A stretch of 33,094 bases of DNA. It comes from Alphaproteobacteria bacterium (lineage in GTDB: Bacteria; Pseudomonadota; Alphaproteobacteria; Sphingomonadales; SMXR01). Both the position numbers and the translations under genes were made by a program. The stretch covers positions 1 through 33,094 of the forward strand of contig DAOWAS010000010.1 in NCBI GenBank assembly GCA_030634465.1, written 5' to 3'. Below the pieces are notes generated by a model. It saw only the letters and a list, made by a program, of their open reading frames with translations, was not told where the DNA came from and searched no databases. Of this stretch, positions 1-10,456 are shown one piece after another (positions within the stretch are counted from its first letter, which is position 1; each line of letters starts with the position of its first letter).

Positions 1-608
1 GGATATGCCACATGCCCTTGCACACCCATGACCGTTAGGCGCACATTCATACTGCCACGACGTCCAATTTTGATCATCTCACCCATTACATTCGGGTTTG
101 TGGGCTCACCCACTATGCAATAATCAATTACCTCGTCACGCTCAGCCAACGCCTCTAGCATTTTGCGAGTGCCGTTAATGGCGGGGCCTTCTTCGTCGCC
201 TGTAATTAGCAATGATAGCGATCCTGTCAGCTCATCTTGGTTATGGCGTGATGCCGCCGCGATAAATGCGGCAACCGCACCCTTCATGTCTGACGAGCCA
301 CGACCAAACAATTTGCCATCACGCACAGTGGCGGCGAAGGGGTCATCGGCCCATGCATCGGCATTGCCCACAGGCACAACGTCGCTATGCCCTGCAAAAC
401 AAAGGTTGGGCGATGCCGTACCACGGCGGGCATATAGGTTATCAATAGTTGGCGTGCCTTCTTCTGAGAACGGCAAACGCACACAATTAAAGCCCAAACC
501 TGTGAGGGTATGTTCCAGCAGGTCAAGTGCGCCATCATCATGTGGGGTTACGCTTTCGCATCGGATAAGGTCTTGCGCCATTTTTATAGGGTCGATTTTT
601 TTAGTCAT
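1..608 (-). CDS. dapE: Succinyl-diaminopimelate desuccinylase, 3' part cut by the window edge
   Basis: My reverse-strand reading from ATG at 608: [32 protein letters not shown]...[15 protein letters not shown]...[17 protein letters not shown]...[16 protein letters not shown]20 peptidase / DapE motifs; lies next to dapD. Open at position 1. Confidence 0.93.
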   Translation of the reverse strand, partial: MTKKIDPIKMAQDLIRCESVTPHDDGALDLLEHTLTGLGFNCVRLPFSEEGTPTIDNLYARRGTASPNLCFAGHSDVVPVGNADAWADDPFAATVRDGKLFGRGSSDMKGAVAAFIAAASRHNQDELTGSLSLLITGDEEGPAINGTRKMLEALAERDEVIDYCIVGEPTNPNVMGEMIKIGRRGSMNVRLTVMGVQGHVAY

Positions 609-623
609 TTTTATTTATTCCAA

Positions 624-1457
624 TTAGTCTCTTAGCAACTGGTTAATTGATGTTTTTGCTCTAGTTTTTTCGTCCACACGTTTGACAATTACTGCGGCGT
701 AAAGGTCTGGGTCTTGGCGACCGTCTGCTCTGATCTTGCCCGCAACTGTGCCCGGCACAACCACCGCACCTTCTGGCACCTCGCCATATGTTATTTCGCC
801 TGTCTCGCGGTCAACAATTTTGGTAGACTGGCCCAAATATACCCCCATAGAAATAACCGCACCCTTACGCACAATTACCCCCTCTGCCACCTCAGACCGT
901 GCGCCAATAAAGCAGTTATCTTCAATAACCACGGGGTTGGCCTGCAATGGCTCTAACACACCGCCAATGCCGACACCGCCAGACAGGTGTACGTTTTTAC
1001 CAATTTGGGCGCAGGAACCAACGGTTGTCCATGTGTCGACCATTGTGCCCTCGTCAACAAAAGCGCCAATATTTACAAACGATGGCATTAGCACCACACC
1101 CTTGCCAATAAACGAACCTTGGCGCACCACAGAACCCGGCACGGCACGAAAGCCCGCCTCGGCAAACTGCTTGTCACTCCAACTGGCAAATTTTAGCGGA
1201 ACCTTGTCGTACGCCTGACCAATGCCTGCGTCCATAACCGTGGTTTCGTTAAGGCGGAAAGAAAGCAGAACCGCTTTTTTTAGCCATGTGTTTACCTGCC
1301 AATTAGCACCAACTTTTTCTGAAATACGTGCTTTGCCGCTGTCTAAAAGTAAAAGCGCTTGTTTAACAGCATCAGCCACATCGCCTGTAGTTTGCGGGGT
1401 AATGTTATTTATATTGTCAAAAGCTTCTTCAATTATAGCTTCTAATTCTTTGCTCAT
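624..1457 (-). CDS. dapD: 2,3,4,5-tetrahydropyridine-2,6-dicarboxylate N-succinyltransferase
   Basis: ORF 624..1499. [15 protein letters not shown] is the natural start at 1457. Left-handed beta-helix hexapeptide pattern ([40 protein letters not shown]). Confidence 0.95.
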   Translation of the reverse strand: MSKELEAIIEEAFDNINNITPQTTGDVADAVKQALLLLDSGKARISEKVGANWQVNTWLKKAVLLSFRLNETTVMDAGIGQAYDKVPLKFASWSDKQFAEAGFRAVPGSVVRQGSFIGKGVVLMPSFVNIGAFVDEGTMVDTWTTVGSCAQIGKNVHLSGGVGIGGVLEPLQANPVVIEDNCFIGARSEVAEGVIVRKGAVISMGVYLGQSTKIVDRETGEITYGEVPEGAVVVPGTVAGKIRADGRQDPDLYAAVIVKRVDEKTRAKTSINQLLRD

Positions 1458-2137
1458 GCTTTCTCTCCCAACACGCTGTTTAGCCACGCCTCCAAGCAAT
1501 TTATTTCATGGTCCACATGTTGTTCACTATAATCTATATCAGCCCACGGGCTATCAGTTTGTAGCCACACGGTTTTTATTCCCATTTTATGGGCGGGTGT
1601 CAGGTTGCGCGCCATATCATCAATCATCACCGCTTTGGTAGTATCCACATCAAAATGCTCAACAAAGCTATCGTATGCTTTTTGTTCTGGTTTTGGCACA
1701 TAGCCCGATTGCCCCACGCCAAAAATTCCATCAAACATATGTTCCATGTTCAGGTGTTTTAACAGCCGCTCGCCATGCCCGCGTGAGCCATTGGTAAAAA
1801 CCAGTTTTCTGCCATTTAATTTTGAAATTTGCTCACAAAGATTGGGTGCTGGTAAAATGGGGGCAAGGTCAACATCGTGCACATAATCTAAAAAGCTTTC
1901 AGGCTCAACACCGTGGTTTGCCATTAACCCGCTTAAGGTTGTGCCATATTTAACAAAATAACCCTTTTGAATAACCTTGGCTTCGTCATACTCGACCCCC
2001 AACAGGTCAGCAATAAAGCCACCCATTCGCACATCCATTTGCGGGAAAAAATGACTGTCCGCAGAGTAAAGCGTGTTGTCTAGGTCGAATATCCAGACAT
2101 TTTTATCGGATATATCTGATGGGTTGTTATGTGACAT
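1454..2137 (-). CDS. HAD-superfamily hydrolase, pyrimidine 5'-nucleotidase (SDT1-like)
   Basis: [38 protein letters not shown] and [22 protein letters not shown] are HAD motifs I-IV. 4-bp ATGA overlap with dapD. Confidence 0.88.
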   Translation of the reverse strand: MSHNNPSDISDKNVWIFDLDNTLYSADSHFFPQMDVRMGGFIADLLGVEYDEAKVIQKGYFVKYGTTLSGLMANHGVEPESFLDYVHDVDLAPILPAPNLCEQISKLNGRKLVFTNGSRGHGERLLKHLNMEHMFDGIFGVGQSGYVPKPEQKAYDSFVEHFDVDTTKAVMIDDMARNLTPAHKMGIKTVWLQTDSPWADIDYSEQHVDHEINCLEAWLNSVLGEKA

Positions 2138-2266
2138 GCTGTTCCAAAACCGTTAGTAATAACTTGAAGCCACAAGCTTGGCTGACGTAAGGTGGGTTAT
2201 AACCCGTTTATAGCTCTATGGGACAGTGAAAGTAACCCCTCAAGATTAAAAGTGAGTTTATATTAA

Positions 2267-3541
2267 ATGTCTGATGATAAAAACAAACCAAGCGAAGGTG
2301 TTATTCTTGAGGGAGAGGTTATACCCAACACCGACAAAAAGTACGAACAAGCAAAAAGTGCCTTGGCTGTTGGCGATGCTGAACAGGCCCACGCCCTAGC
2401 CAGCAACAAAGAAACCCCGCCTGAGGTTTTATATTATTTAGCTGAAAACGGTGATGATGAGGCTAGGGTGGGCGTTGCCAAAAACACCGCAACCCCCATG
2501 CAGGCTGATGAGATATTAGTTGATGATGAACACGCCGAAGTGCGCATGGAACTGGCGCGAAAAATTGCCCGCATAATTCCCAACCTGAACCCTGATGATG
2601 CCGACGAACTGCAAAAACACAGCATTAATATTTTAAACAAACTGGCCGAAGACCAATTGCCAAAGGTGCGGGAAATTATTGCCACCGAATTAAAAGAAAC
2701 TGACAAAGCACCAAAAGAGCTAATTATAAAACTAGCCCACGACCCCGAAGAAATTGTTGCTGCACCAATTTTAGAATATTCTCCTTTGTTAAGCGATAAC
2801 GACCTTAGAGAAATTGTTGCCGCAGGGGTGGTTGGCGAGGCGTTAGAAGCGATTTCCAGACGCAAGAAAATTAGTGACGATTTGGCAGAGGCCATTGCCA
2901 GCACATTGGAAATTCCTGCTGTTGCCGCCCTGTTAACCAACAAAGATGCCGATATTAGAGAAGAAACAATGGTGAAAATTGTAACTCAGGCACAAACCAC
3001 AGAAGTGTTGCACAAACCATTGGTGGAGCGACCAAACCTGTCCCTGCGGATTATGAAACGTGTGGCAGGTTTTGTGGCATCGGCACTGGTTCATAAAATG
3101 GTTGATAACGCCCAGTTAGATGAAAAAACCGCAAGTGAGTTGATAAGGCGCACCCGCAAGGTTATTGACGGCCAAGCACCCGATATTGAAGACACCATGT
3201 CTGCCCAAGAAAGAGCGATGGACTTTTTAAATCGAGGCATGTTGGATGACGATCTGGTTTTGGATCTGATTAAAAACAGGAAAAAACAATTGCTGGTTCA
3301 CTGTCTGGCACTTATGGCGAGCCTGAGCGTGCCTGTGGTTGATAAAATTTTATCATCAAAAAACGGTCGTGCTGTAACTGCACTGTGTTGGATGGCAGAA
3401 TTGAAAATGCGTACAGCAATTGAAGTGCAAATTAAAATAGCAGGCGTGCCACACGCCCAAGCGGTGCAAGCCAAGGGCGGAACCGACTATCCATTCAACC
3501 AAGCAGAAATGCAGCAAAACTTGCTATTTTTCACAGGTTAA
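2267..3541 (+). CDS. DUF2336 (HEAT-like repeat) protein
   Basis: 424-aa ORF with alpha-helical repeats: EVLYYLAENGDDEARVGVAKNTATPMQADEILVDDEHAEVRMELARKIA. Typical alphaproteobacterial DUF2336 layout. Confidence 0.8.
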   Translation: MSDDKNKPSEGVILEGEVIPNTDKKYEQAKSALAVGDAEQAHALASNKETPPEVLYYLAENGDDEARVGVAKNTATPMQADEILVDDEHAEVRMELARKIARIIPNLNPDDADELQKHSINILNKLAEDQLPKVREIIATELKETDKAPKELIIKLAHDPEEIVAAPILEYSPLLSDNDLREIVAAGVVGEALEAISRRKKISDDLAEAIASTLEIPAVAALLTNKDADIREETMVKIVTQAQTTEVLHKPLVERPNLSLRIMKRVAGFVASALVHKMVDNAQLDEKTASELIRRTRKVIDGQAPDIEDTMSAQERAMDFLNRGMLDDDLVLDLIKNRKKQLLVHCLALMASLSVPVVDKILSSKNGRAVTALCWMAELKMRTAIEVQIKIAGVPHAQAVQAKGGTDYPFNQAEMQQNLLFFTG

Positions 3542-3561
3542 AAATAAGCAGGGTAATAAAA

Positions 3562-4218
3562 CTAGGTTTCAAGCAGGAAGGCCACTTCGGTGCGTACATC
3601 TTCCAAACCCTCAGCCTTAACAGAACTGGTTTTCAATATGGTCGGGTGACAAGCAACAAATTTTTTGGCTTCCGCGGCTACGCTTTCAAACAGTTTTTCA
3701 CGCGCACCTTTTTTAACCTTGTCCAGTTTTGTCAAAACCAATTGATAAGACACCGCCGCAACATCAAGCATTTTCATAATGTCTTTGTCGTTTGCCTTCA
3801 GGCCATGGCGACCATCAATAAGCAAAAATACCCGTCTTAAGTTTGGGCGACCCTGCAAATATGCTTTCAGCAGTTCTGTCCACGCCGCAACCTCAACCTT
3901 TGACACTTTGGCATAACCATAACCGGGCAGATCAACCAGATAAAACGGTGTGCCGCGCTCAGCACCCAAGGTGAAAAAGTTTAATTGCTGGGTGCGACCA
4001 GGGGTGTTGGATGTTCGCGCCAGTGCTTTTCTGCCAGTTAGGGCGTTTATCAAGCTGGACTTGCCAACGTTAGAGCGACCGGCAAACGCCACTTCGCACT
4101 TGTCAGGGTCGGGCAATGTGTCCAAAGACACCGCCCCCATAATAAAGTCAGCCTCACCACTAAACAGCAGCCGTCCTTTTTCGATCAACTCATCTGAGTG
4201 TGGTTTGTCCATTTCCAT
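3562..4218 (-). CDS. engB: Ribosome biogenesis GTP-binding protein YihA/YsxC (EngB)
   Basis: G motifs: FAGRSNVGKSSLINALTGRKALARTSNTPGRTQQLNFF, LVDLPGYGYAKVSK, LTKLDKV. Confidence 0.95.
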   Translation of the reverse strand: MEMDKPHSDELIEKGRLLFSGEADFIMGAVSLDTLPDPDKCEVAFAGRSNVGKSSLINALTGRKALARTSNTPGRTQQLNFFTLGAERGTPFYLVDLPGYGYAKVSKVEVAAWTELLKAYLQGRPNLRRVFLLIDGRHGLKANDKDIMKMLDVAAVSYQLVLTKLDKVKKGAREKLFESVAAEAKKFVACHPTILKTSSVKAEGLEDVRTEVAFLLET

Positions 4219-4221
4219 CAG

Positions 4222-5967
4222 CTAGTCCTTAATAGAAACGCCCATACGGCGCATAATTACCCATTGTTGCAAAATGGAAAGCAGGTTGTTCCATGTCCAA
4301 TAAATTACCAAACCAACAGGGAATGGTGCCAAAATAAAGGTGAACAATATTGGCATCATCAAGAATATTTTTGCCTGAATGGGGTCAGATTGTTGTGGGT
4401 TCATTTTTTGTTGCAAGTACATTGTTAAACCCATCAAAATAGGCCAAATGCCAACAGCTATCATGCTTGGTGGATCCCAAGGAATTAAGCCAAACAAATT
4501 TAATGGTGTTAGCGGGTCGGGTGCTGACAGGTCGCTGATCCAGCCAAAAAATGGTTGGTGGCGCATTTCAATGGTTACAAACAAGGTTTTATAAAGAGCG
4601 AAGAAAACAGGTATTTGCAGCAATATTGGCAAGCAACCAGCCATTGGGTTTACTTTTTCTTTTTTATACAGCTCCATGGTTTCTTGCTGTTGACGCATAC
4701 GGTCATCTTTATATTTCTCACGAATTTCTTTCATTTTAGGTGATAGTTTTTTCATTTTCGTCATTGATACATATTGCTTGTTTGCCAATGGATAGAAAAT
4801 AAGCTTCACTGTGATGGTAAGAAGCAAAATGGCGATGCCGAAGTTACCAACCAGACCATAAAAGAAATCTAACGCCATAAACATTGGCTTGGTTAAGAAA
4901 TATAACCAACCCCAATCGATAGTACGGTCAAATAGTGCGGCGCCAAACTGTTCGCCATATGCATCAATAAGGTTAACCTCTTTAGCGCCAGCAAACAGGT
5001 GACTTGTAATTTCAACTGAGCCACCCGCAGGGGCTATCATTTCAGCGTGAAGATAATCAACCTGATAACGCTCAACCGCCTCAGAACCGTTGTAGAAAAA
5101 GCGTGTTGATGCTGGAAGGTTTTGGTCTGGCACCATAATTGCCATCCAATATTTATCGGTAAAACCAAGCCAGCCGCCTGTGGTTTGTGTTTCAAAACGG
5201 CCATCATCTCTAAGGTCGTCATAATCAATTTCTTGCAACTCGCCACCTAAAACACCAATGGGGCCTTCGTGTAAAATTACAAAGCCTGATGTGTCAGGGC
5301 GACCTTTGCGGCTGATAACACCATAAGGTGCCAGCGCAATATCGTTAGTGGTGCTGTTTTGAACTGCATCAGTAACGGTGAAAGCATAATCCTCATCAAC
5401 ACTAATGATGCGGGTAAATAAAAGCCCTGCGCCGTTAGCCCAGCTTAGGGTTATTGGGTTGGCAGGGGTTAGTTCGCCCGAAGATGCGCTCCACAATGTT
5501 TCGGTGGTAGGCAAGTTAACAGAAGCACCTGGGCGTGTTGCCCAACCATATTCCGCATAATAACCATCCATGCCTTCAGATGGGTGGAACAGCTGAACAT
5601 TATCAGTATCCTCATCCAGACTTTCCATATAATTATTCAGAGAAATATCATCTAACCTAGCGCCACGCAGGGCAATGCTACCTGTTAATGATTGTGAACG
5701 AATGTTAATGCGAGGAGAAGGAGAGCTTGCTGCTACAGGTTCAGCACCTGCCCCAGCACCCATAACCTGAGGAGAGAGACCAGATTGCGGTTGCGGCGTT
5801 AGCGAGCTATCTGCCATGGGGTCACTATATGCGCTCCCATTTGCAGCCATTTCTTGCTCGAACTGAGCTTGTTGTTCCATTTGCGGTGCTTCAACAAACT
5901 GTTGATAAACAATAAGAACCACAAGGGACAGCACAATTGCCAATATCAGGTTTCTTTGGTCACTCAT
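4222..5967 (-). CDS. yidC: Membrane protein insertase YidC
   Basis: 581 aa. Periplasmic domain plus conserved C-terminal core (GWLYFLTKPMFMALDFFYGLVGNFGIAILLLTITVKLIFYPLANKQYVSMTKMKKLSPKMKEIREKYKDD). Confidence 0.97.
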   Translation of the reverse strand: MSDQRNLILAIVLSLVVLIVYQQFVEAPQMEQQAQFEQEMAANGSAYSDPMADSSLTPQPQSGLSPQVMGAGAGAEPVAASSPSPRINIRSQSLTGSIALRGARLDDISLNNYMESLDEDTDNVQLFHPSEGMDGYYAEYGWATRPGASVNLPTTETLWSASSGELTPANPITLSWANGAGLLFTRIISVDEDYAFTVTDAVQNSTTNDIALAPYGVISRKGRPDTSGFVILHEGPIGVLGGELQEIDYDDLRDDGRFETQTTGGWLGFTDKYWMAIMVPDQNLPASTRFFYNGSEAVERYQVDYLHAEMIAPAGGSVEITSHLFAGAKEVNLIDAYGEQFGAALFDRTIDWGWLYFLTKPMFMALDFFYGLVGNFGIAILLLTITVKLIFYPLANKQYVSMTKMKKLSPKMKEIREKYKDDRMRQQQETMELYKKEKVNPMAGCLPILLQIPVFFALYKTLFVTIEMRHQPFFGWISDLSAPDPLTPLNLFGLIPWDPPSMIAVGIWPILMGLTMYLQQKMNPQQSDPIQAKIFLMMPILFTFILAPFPVGLVIYWTWNNLLSILQQWVIMRRMGVSIKD

Positions 5968-6020
5968 TTTTATTTCTCTCTCTTCACATCCAACTTGTCA
6001 GTTTAAAAATTCTCACGCGC

Positions 6021-6308
6021 TTAGTGCGCCTTATGTCCAGAACAGCAACTATTACTTGCTTCGTCTTTTTTGTGGTTTTCTGGAACTGGGTCAAAACCCT
6101 CACCACCCCACGGGTGGCAACGCCCAATACGCCTTAACGCCAACCACACACCCTTAATGCCGCCATGACTTTCAATGGCCTCAACAGCATATGCACTGCA
6201 AGTGGGTTGGTAGCGACAGCTAGGGGCCAGCATAGGCGAAATGAAACGAGAATAGAGCTTGATAAAGCCCTTCGCCACAAACGCCAAAATTGTATTTAGC
6301 TTATTCAT
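6021..6308 (-). CDS. yidD: Membrane protein insertion efficiency factor YidD
   Basis: [62 protein letters not shown]. Likely start MNKLNTIL at 6308. Confidence 0.95.
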   Translation of the reverse strand: MNKLNTILAFVAKGFIKLYSRFISPMLAPSCRYQPTCSAYAVEAIESHGGIKGVWLALRRIGRCHPWGGEGFDPVPENHKKDEASNSCCSGHKAH

Positions 6309-6346
6309 TTCCCCGTAATATCCTTGGCATAACAATTACAGCACTA

Positions 6347-6799
6347 TTAACTATTTTCTATTTTTGCCAAAATCTTTTCAGCATCTTTAACCAACAGTGC
6401 AAATGGTCTTTTTATGGCAGCTTTTCTACCCACCATTACATAATCTTTATCGCTGGCAATTTTTGGTGCAATGACCAAGCGAACCAGCTCACGCATTTTT
6501 CTTTTTACTCTATTGCGCTCAACCGCGCCACCAACTCTGCGTGATGCGGTATAGCCAATTTTAGGCACCCGCTTTTCATCAAATGGTGCGCCACATTGCA
6601 ATATAAAACCTGTGGTTACAAACTTTTTATTTGCCGCCGCCACCGCTAAAAACTCTGGTCTTTTTTGCAAGCGTGGTGGCAGTGGATTGCGACCATCATT
6701 TATAGAAAAAGCCGACCGTTCTTTGAAACGACCGACTTCAATTTCATTATTCTTATTTTGGCTTTTACTGGGCAAGGCAGACCTCCACCCCTCTGTCAC
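6347..6799 (-). CDS. rnpA: Ribonuclease P protein component
   Basis: 150 aa. RNP core KRVPKIGYTASRRVGGAVERNRVKRKMRELVRL. Located between rpmH and yidD. N-terminal start uncertain. Confidence 0.93.
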   Translation of the reverse strand: MTEGWRSALPSKSQNKNNEIEVGRFKERSAFSINDGRNPLPPRLQKRPEFLAVAAANKKFVTTGFILQCGAPFDEKRVPKIGYTASRRVGGAVERNRVKRKMRELVRLVIAPKIASDKDYVMVGRKAAIKRPFALLVKDAEKILAKIENS

Positions 6800-6841
6800 A
6801 TAATATAAAACAATGCTTTGGCCTAAGCAAAAGAGTTTTAT

Positions 6842-6976
6842 TTATGCAGAGAGGCTCTTACGACCCTTGCTGCGACGTGCTGTAATAACACGACGTCCAC
6901 CTGGTGTTGCCATTCTTGAACGGAAACCGTGGCGGCGTTTGCGTACCAATACGCTTGGTTGATATGTTCTTTTCAC
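6842..6976 (-). CDS. rpmH: 50S ribosomal protein L34 (GTG start; below the ORF-track length cutoff)
   Basis: My reverse-strand translation from GTG at 6976: [44 protein letters not shown] (44 aa). Confidence 0.95.
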   Translation of the reverse strand: MKRTYQPSVLVRKRRHGFRSRMATPGGRRVITARRSKGRKSLSA

Positions 6977-7275
6977 TTCATTTCTCCATTACCAGCTTGT
7001 CTGGTCTTGTAGGGCTTTGTCGGCACATCATCAATTAGAATAATGCTCATAACCCTACTTAAAATCACGAATGGCGGTGTATAACTAGCGAAACTGGGTT
7101 CGTCAACCATTTGAGCACGCTTTTCTTACCTTTTTTCCTTAATAAAATGCAAAAAAAGTTCGTTTCAACGATTATGCCACTCATTTTATCGAAACATTGG
7201 GGGACAAACCCTTGCCAGAATGGGCTAGTATAGATATTAAAGTAACTGCGTTTAACCAAATAAACCCTAGGCTTT

Positions 7276-8142
7276 ATGATCATTTATAGAAAAAATATGC
7301 AACCGGGTAAGGTATCACTAAACTGGCTTTTTACGGCCTGTCTTGTCTTGGCATTTTTATTTTTCTGGCCCAGCAATGTTCATGCTGAAAATGACAATTG
7401 GCAACAATGGTCACAGCATAATGAGGCCTCTACAGAGGAAATTGACCATTCTGTATGGAATCGCCTGCTACAAACATATGTCAGCACCAACACCCACGGG
7501 CAAAACCTGTTTAACTATGGGGCGGTATCGCCAGCAGATATGCGCGCGCTAAAACATTATTTAGAAATGCTTTCAACCACCCATGTGCAAGACCTGAACA
7601 AAAATGAACAACTGGCATTTTGGATAAACACATATAACGCCATTATTGTTCAGGCTATTTTAAAGTCATATCCAGTTGATAGTATATTGGATGTTGATGG
7701 TAATATTTTTAACCGTGGGCCGTGGAGGGATAATTATTTTTCAGTTGGCGGCACGCCAATTAATTTATTTAACATCCGCCATAACATTGTTTTTGCAAAC
7801 TGGGACGATGTTAGAATAATTTACGCCCTGTCTTGCGGGGCAATTGGCTGTCCGAACATTGGCTCAAAAGCAGTTAGGGGCAAGCATGTTGATGGCTATC
7901 TTGATGCCGCCGCAGTAGCATTTATTAACGGCCCCCAAGCAATTTTAAAATTTAAGGAACACAGCATAAAAATATCTAAACTTTTTTACTGGTCTAAATA
8001 TATATTTAAAAGAGAAGATGTTGGGTTCTTAGAACATATAAAGTCATATGCTATTGGCGGTATTTCTCGTAAATTAAAAAATACAGACCATATAGATGGT
8101 TACGGCTTTAATTGGGATTTGAATGAGGCTGGTAACGAGTAA
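7276..8142 (+). CDS. DUF547 domain protein, probably exported
   Basis: N-terminal hydrophobic signal (LNWLFTACLVLAFLFFWPSNVHA). DUF547-type core LNKNEQLAFWINTYNAIIVQAILKSYPVDSI...IRHNIVF...YALSCGAIGCPNIG. Confidence 0.85.
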   Translation: MIIYRKNMQPGKVSLNWLFTACLVLAFLFFWPSNVHAENDNWQQWSQHNEASTEEIDHSVWNRLLQTYVSTNTHGQNLFNYGAVSPADMRALKHYLEMLSTTHVQDLNKNEQLAFWINTYNAIIVQAILKSYPVDSILDVDGNIFNRGPWRDNYFSVGGTPINLFNIRHNIVFANWDDVRIIYALSCGAIGCPNIGSKAVRGKHVDGYLDAAAVAFINGPQAILKFKEHSIKISKLFYWSKYIFKREDVGFLEHIKSYAIGGISRKLKNTDHIDGYGFNWDLNEAGNE

Positions 8143-8182
8143 CTTGAAACGACAAAACAGGCGCAGGGTGGGCGTAAGTGAA

Positions 8183-9625
8183 ATGCCTAACAAAACGGGG
8201 GAAAATAAAAAACTGGTAAAAAACAGCCTTACAATGAGGTTGTTATTATTCACCATAGCATTCGTTTTGGTTTTTGAAGCTTTCATATTTGTCCCCGCTA
8301 TTGTTCAATTTCGCACCTCGTTTTTAGAGCAACGCCTTGCCTCTGGCACAACCGCCGCCCTTTCATTAGAAGAAATTCCTGGCAACCAAATTAGCCCCAC
8401 CTTGAAAGAGGAGCTTCTTACCTCGGCACAAATTCAGGCTATTATCATAACCAGAGAAGACAGCAGAATGCTTGCTTTACGGTCCGACATGCCCTTTACC
8501 CTAGTTGGGCGGTTTGACCTTCGTGAAAGCAGTTTTATCTCAGACATAAAAGATACTTTTGCGGTTTTCACCCGTGGTGGCGAGGGGGTTATTCAGGTGG
8601 CAGGGGCGCCCATGACCCCAAGGTTTAAACTTGTGGAAATAGTAGTTTGGGAAAAACATCTTTACGATGGCATGGTGGCATATAGCTTTAATATTTTAGG
8701 CACATCACTGCTTGTTTCATTGCTTACGGCGGGTTTTATATTTGTGTTTCTTCAGTTTTTTGTGGTTAAGCCCATAACCCACATGACCAAAAGCATTACT
8801 GGCTTTCGCGCCAACCCTGAGGATGCTCGCCAAACCTTAAAAGCATCGTCTAGGTCAGATGAAATTGGCATGATTGAACGCGAGCTGTGCCGAATGCAGG
8901 AGGAGCTTAGACAAGCCCTGAACCAAAAGTCCAAACTGGCAGAGCTGGGCTTGGCGGTTAGCAAAATTAATCACGACCTAAGAAACATTCTTGCCACGGC
9001 GCAGCTTTCGTCAGAACGGTTGCGGGAAATAAAAGACCCAACCGTAATAACCCTTACCTCACGGCTAATTTCATCGGTTGATAGGGCGATTGACCTGTGT
9101 GAAAGCACATTAAAACACGGCCGTGCTGATGAAGCCGCCCCCAACCAAGCAAACATCAAACTGCACAGTTTGCTTGCTGATGTTGGCTCGGCATTAGGGT
9201 TTGATGATAAAAACAAACACGGTTGGCAAATTGAAATAGATGAAACACATGAAGTTTTTGCCGATGCTGACCATATGTTTCGGGTTTTTCTTAACCTTGG
9301 GCAAAACGCCAAACAGGCTATGGGTGAAGATGGGTGCATTGTGATTCGTACAGAAAAGGGTGGTGAAAAAAGTGATGAAAAGGATAGTGCAAACACCGAC
9401 CATATTTATGTTGAAGACACTGGTTACGGTATTCCTGAAGCTATTCAAAACGACCTGTTCACCCCATTTATTAACAGCAACAAAGCAAAAGGCACGGGGT
9501 TGGGGCTTGTGGTCGCACGTGAGCTGTTGCGCGCCCACGGCGGCGAACTCGCATTGTTAAAAAGTGGCAAGCAGGGAACGGTTTTTCATATACGCCTACC
9601 TGTAAAGTCGAAAGGCACTAAGTAA
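8183..9625 (+). CDS. Membrane sensor histidine kinase with no adjacent response regulator
   Basis: ORF 8123..9625, likely start MPNKTGENKKLV at 8183. Two TM segments, HAMP-like linker, H-box AVSKINHDLRNILATAQLSSERL, N-box NLGQNAKQAM, G-box DTGYGIPEAIQNDLFTPF and GTGLGLVVARELL. Confidence 0.9.
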   Translation: MPNKTGENKKLVKNSLTMRLLLFTIAFVLVFEAFIFVPAIVQFRTSFLEQRLASGTTAALSLEEIPGNQISPTLKEELLTSAQIQAIIITREDSRMLALRSDMPFTLVGRFDLRESSFISDIKDTFAVFTRGGEGVIQVAGAPMTPRFKLVEIVVWEKHLYDGMVAYSFNILGTSLLVSLLTAGFIFVFLQFFVVKPITHMTKSITGFRANPEDARQTLKASSRSDEIGMIERELCRMQEELRQALNQKSKLAELGLAVSKINHDLRNILATAQLSSERLREIKDPTVITLTSRLISSVDRAIDLCESTLKHGRADEAAPNQANIKLHSLLADVGSALGFDDKNKHGWQIEIDETHEVFADADHMFRVFLNLGQNAKQAMGEDGCIVIRTEKGGEKSDEKDSANTDHIYVEDTGYGIPEAIQNDLFTPFINSNKAKGTGLGLVVARELLRAHGGELALLKSGKQGTVFHIRLPVKSKGTK

Positions 9626-10408
9626 ATGACCCTAATGAGCTGGCAACCGAAACAGTATGACAGCTTTGCGGCTGAGCGCGCCGCACCAATTGACGACCTG
9701 ATAGGCGCCATACCACCGCAAGGTTTTAAACGCATATTTGACTTGGGTTGCGGCACAGGTGCCGCCATCAACACCCTTAAAAAACACTATCCTGCCGCAG
9801 AAATTATTGGGGTGGATGGTGACGAGGCAATGCTAAAAACCGCAAAAACCAACCACCCTGACGTTAGCTTTGTCCACCAAGATATTTTAACTTGGGCAAA
9901 TGAAACAACCCCAACCGACAACACCCTTATTTTTTCAAATGCCGCCCTGCATTGGCTGGACGACCACCAAGATATTTTACCCCAACTGTTAAGCTTGGTG
10001 AAAAACAATGGTTGCCTTGCGGTGCAAATGCCCAACAATTGGGGCGAGCCATCTCATACCCTAATGATAAAACTGGCTAAAAGCCAGCCTTGGGCACAGC
10101 AACTGAAGGGGCTGGTTAGGGAAAAACCTGTGCTTGATGAAAGTGAGTATAAAAAACTGTTATCGCCCATTTCAACACATCTAAATATTTGGTCAAATAC
10201 GTATAACCACACCCTTAAAGGTGAAAATGCGGTTATTAACTGGCTAAAAGGTTCTAGTTTAAAATATTATCTCGATGGGCTAGCCCCCGACCAACAGCCT
10301 GACTTTTTGGAACTGTTGAGCAAAAAGCTAGATAACGCCTACCCCCCTCAGGCTGACGGCAACACCATTTTCCCATTCATTCGCATGTTTATTGTGGCGA
10401 ATGGTTAG
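9626..10408 (+). CDS. tam: SAM-dependent methyltransferase, trans-aconitate 2-methyltransferase-like
   Basis: RIFDLGCGTGAAINTLKKHYPAAEIIGVDGDEAML (motif I). N-terminal WQPKQYDSFAAERAAPIDDLI is typical of Tam. Confidence 0.8.
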   Translation: MTLMSWQPKQYDSFAAERAAPIDDLIGAIPPQGFKRIFDLGCGTGAAINTLKKHYPAAEIIGVDGDEAMLKTAKTNHPDVSFVHQDILTWANETTPTDNTLIFSNAALHWLDDHQDILPQLLSLVKNNGCLAVQMPNNWGEPSHTLMIKLAKSQPWAQQLKGLVREKPVLDESEYKKLLSPISTHLNIWSNTYNHTLKGENAVINWLKGSSLKYYLDGLAPDQQPDFLELLSKKLDNAYPPQADGNTIFPFIRMFIVANG

Positions 10409-10456
10409 CCTTGGGGTGTTAGCTTCAAGGTGTTAGCTTCAAGGTGTTGGCTTAAG
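10402..10456. repeat. 14-bp tandem repeat: two perfect copies plus two degenerate flanking copies
   Basis: Perfect GTGTTAGCTTCAAG at 10416-10429 and 10430-10443. Degenerate GTGTTGGCTTAAG at 10444-10456 and TGGTTAGCCTTGGG at 10402-10415. Confidence 0.85.
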
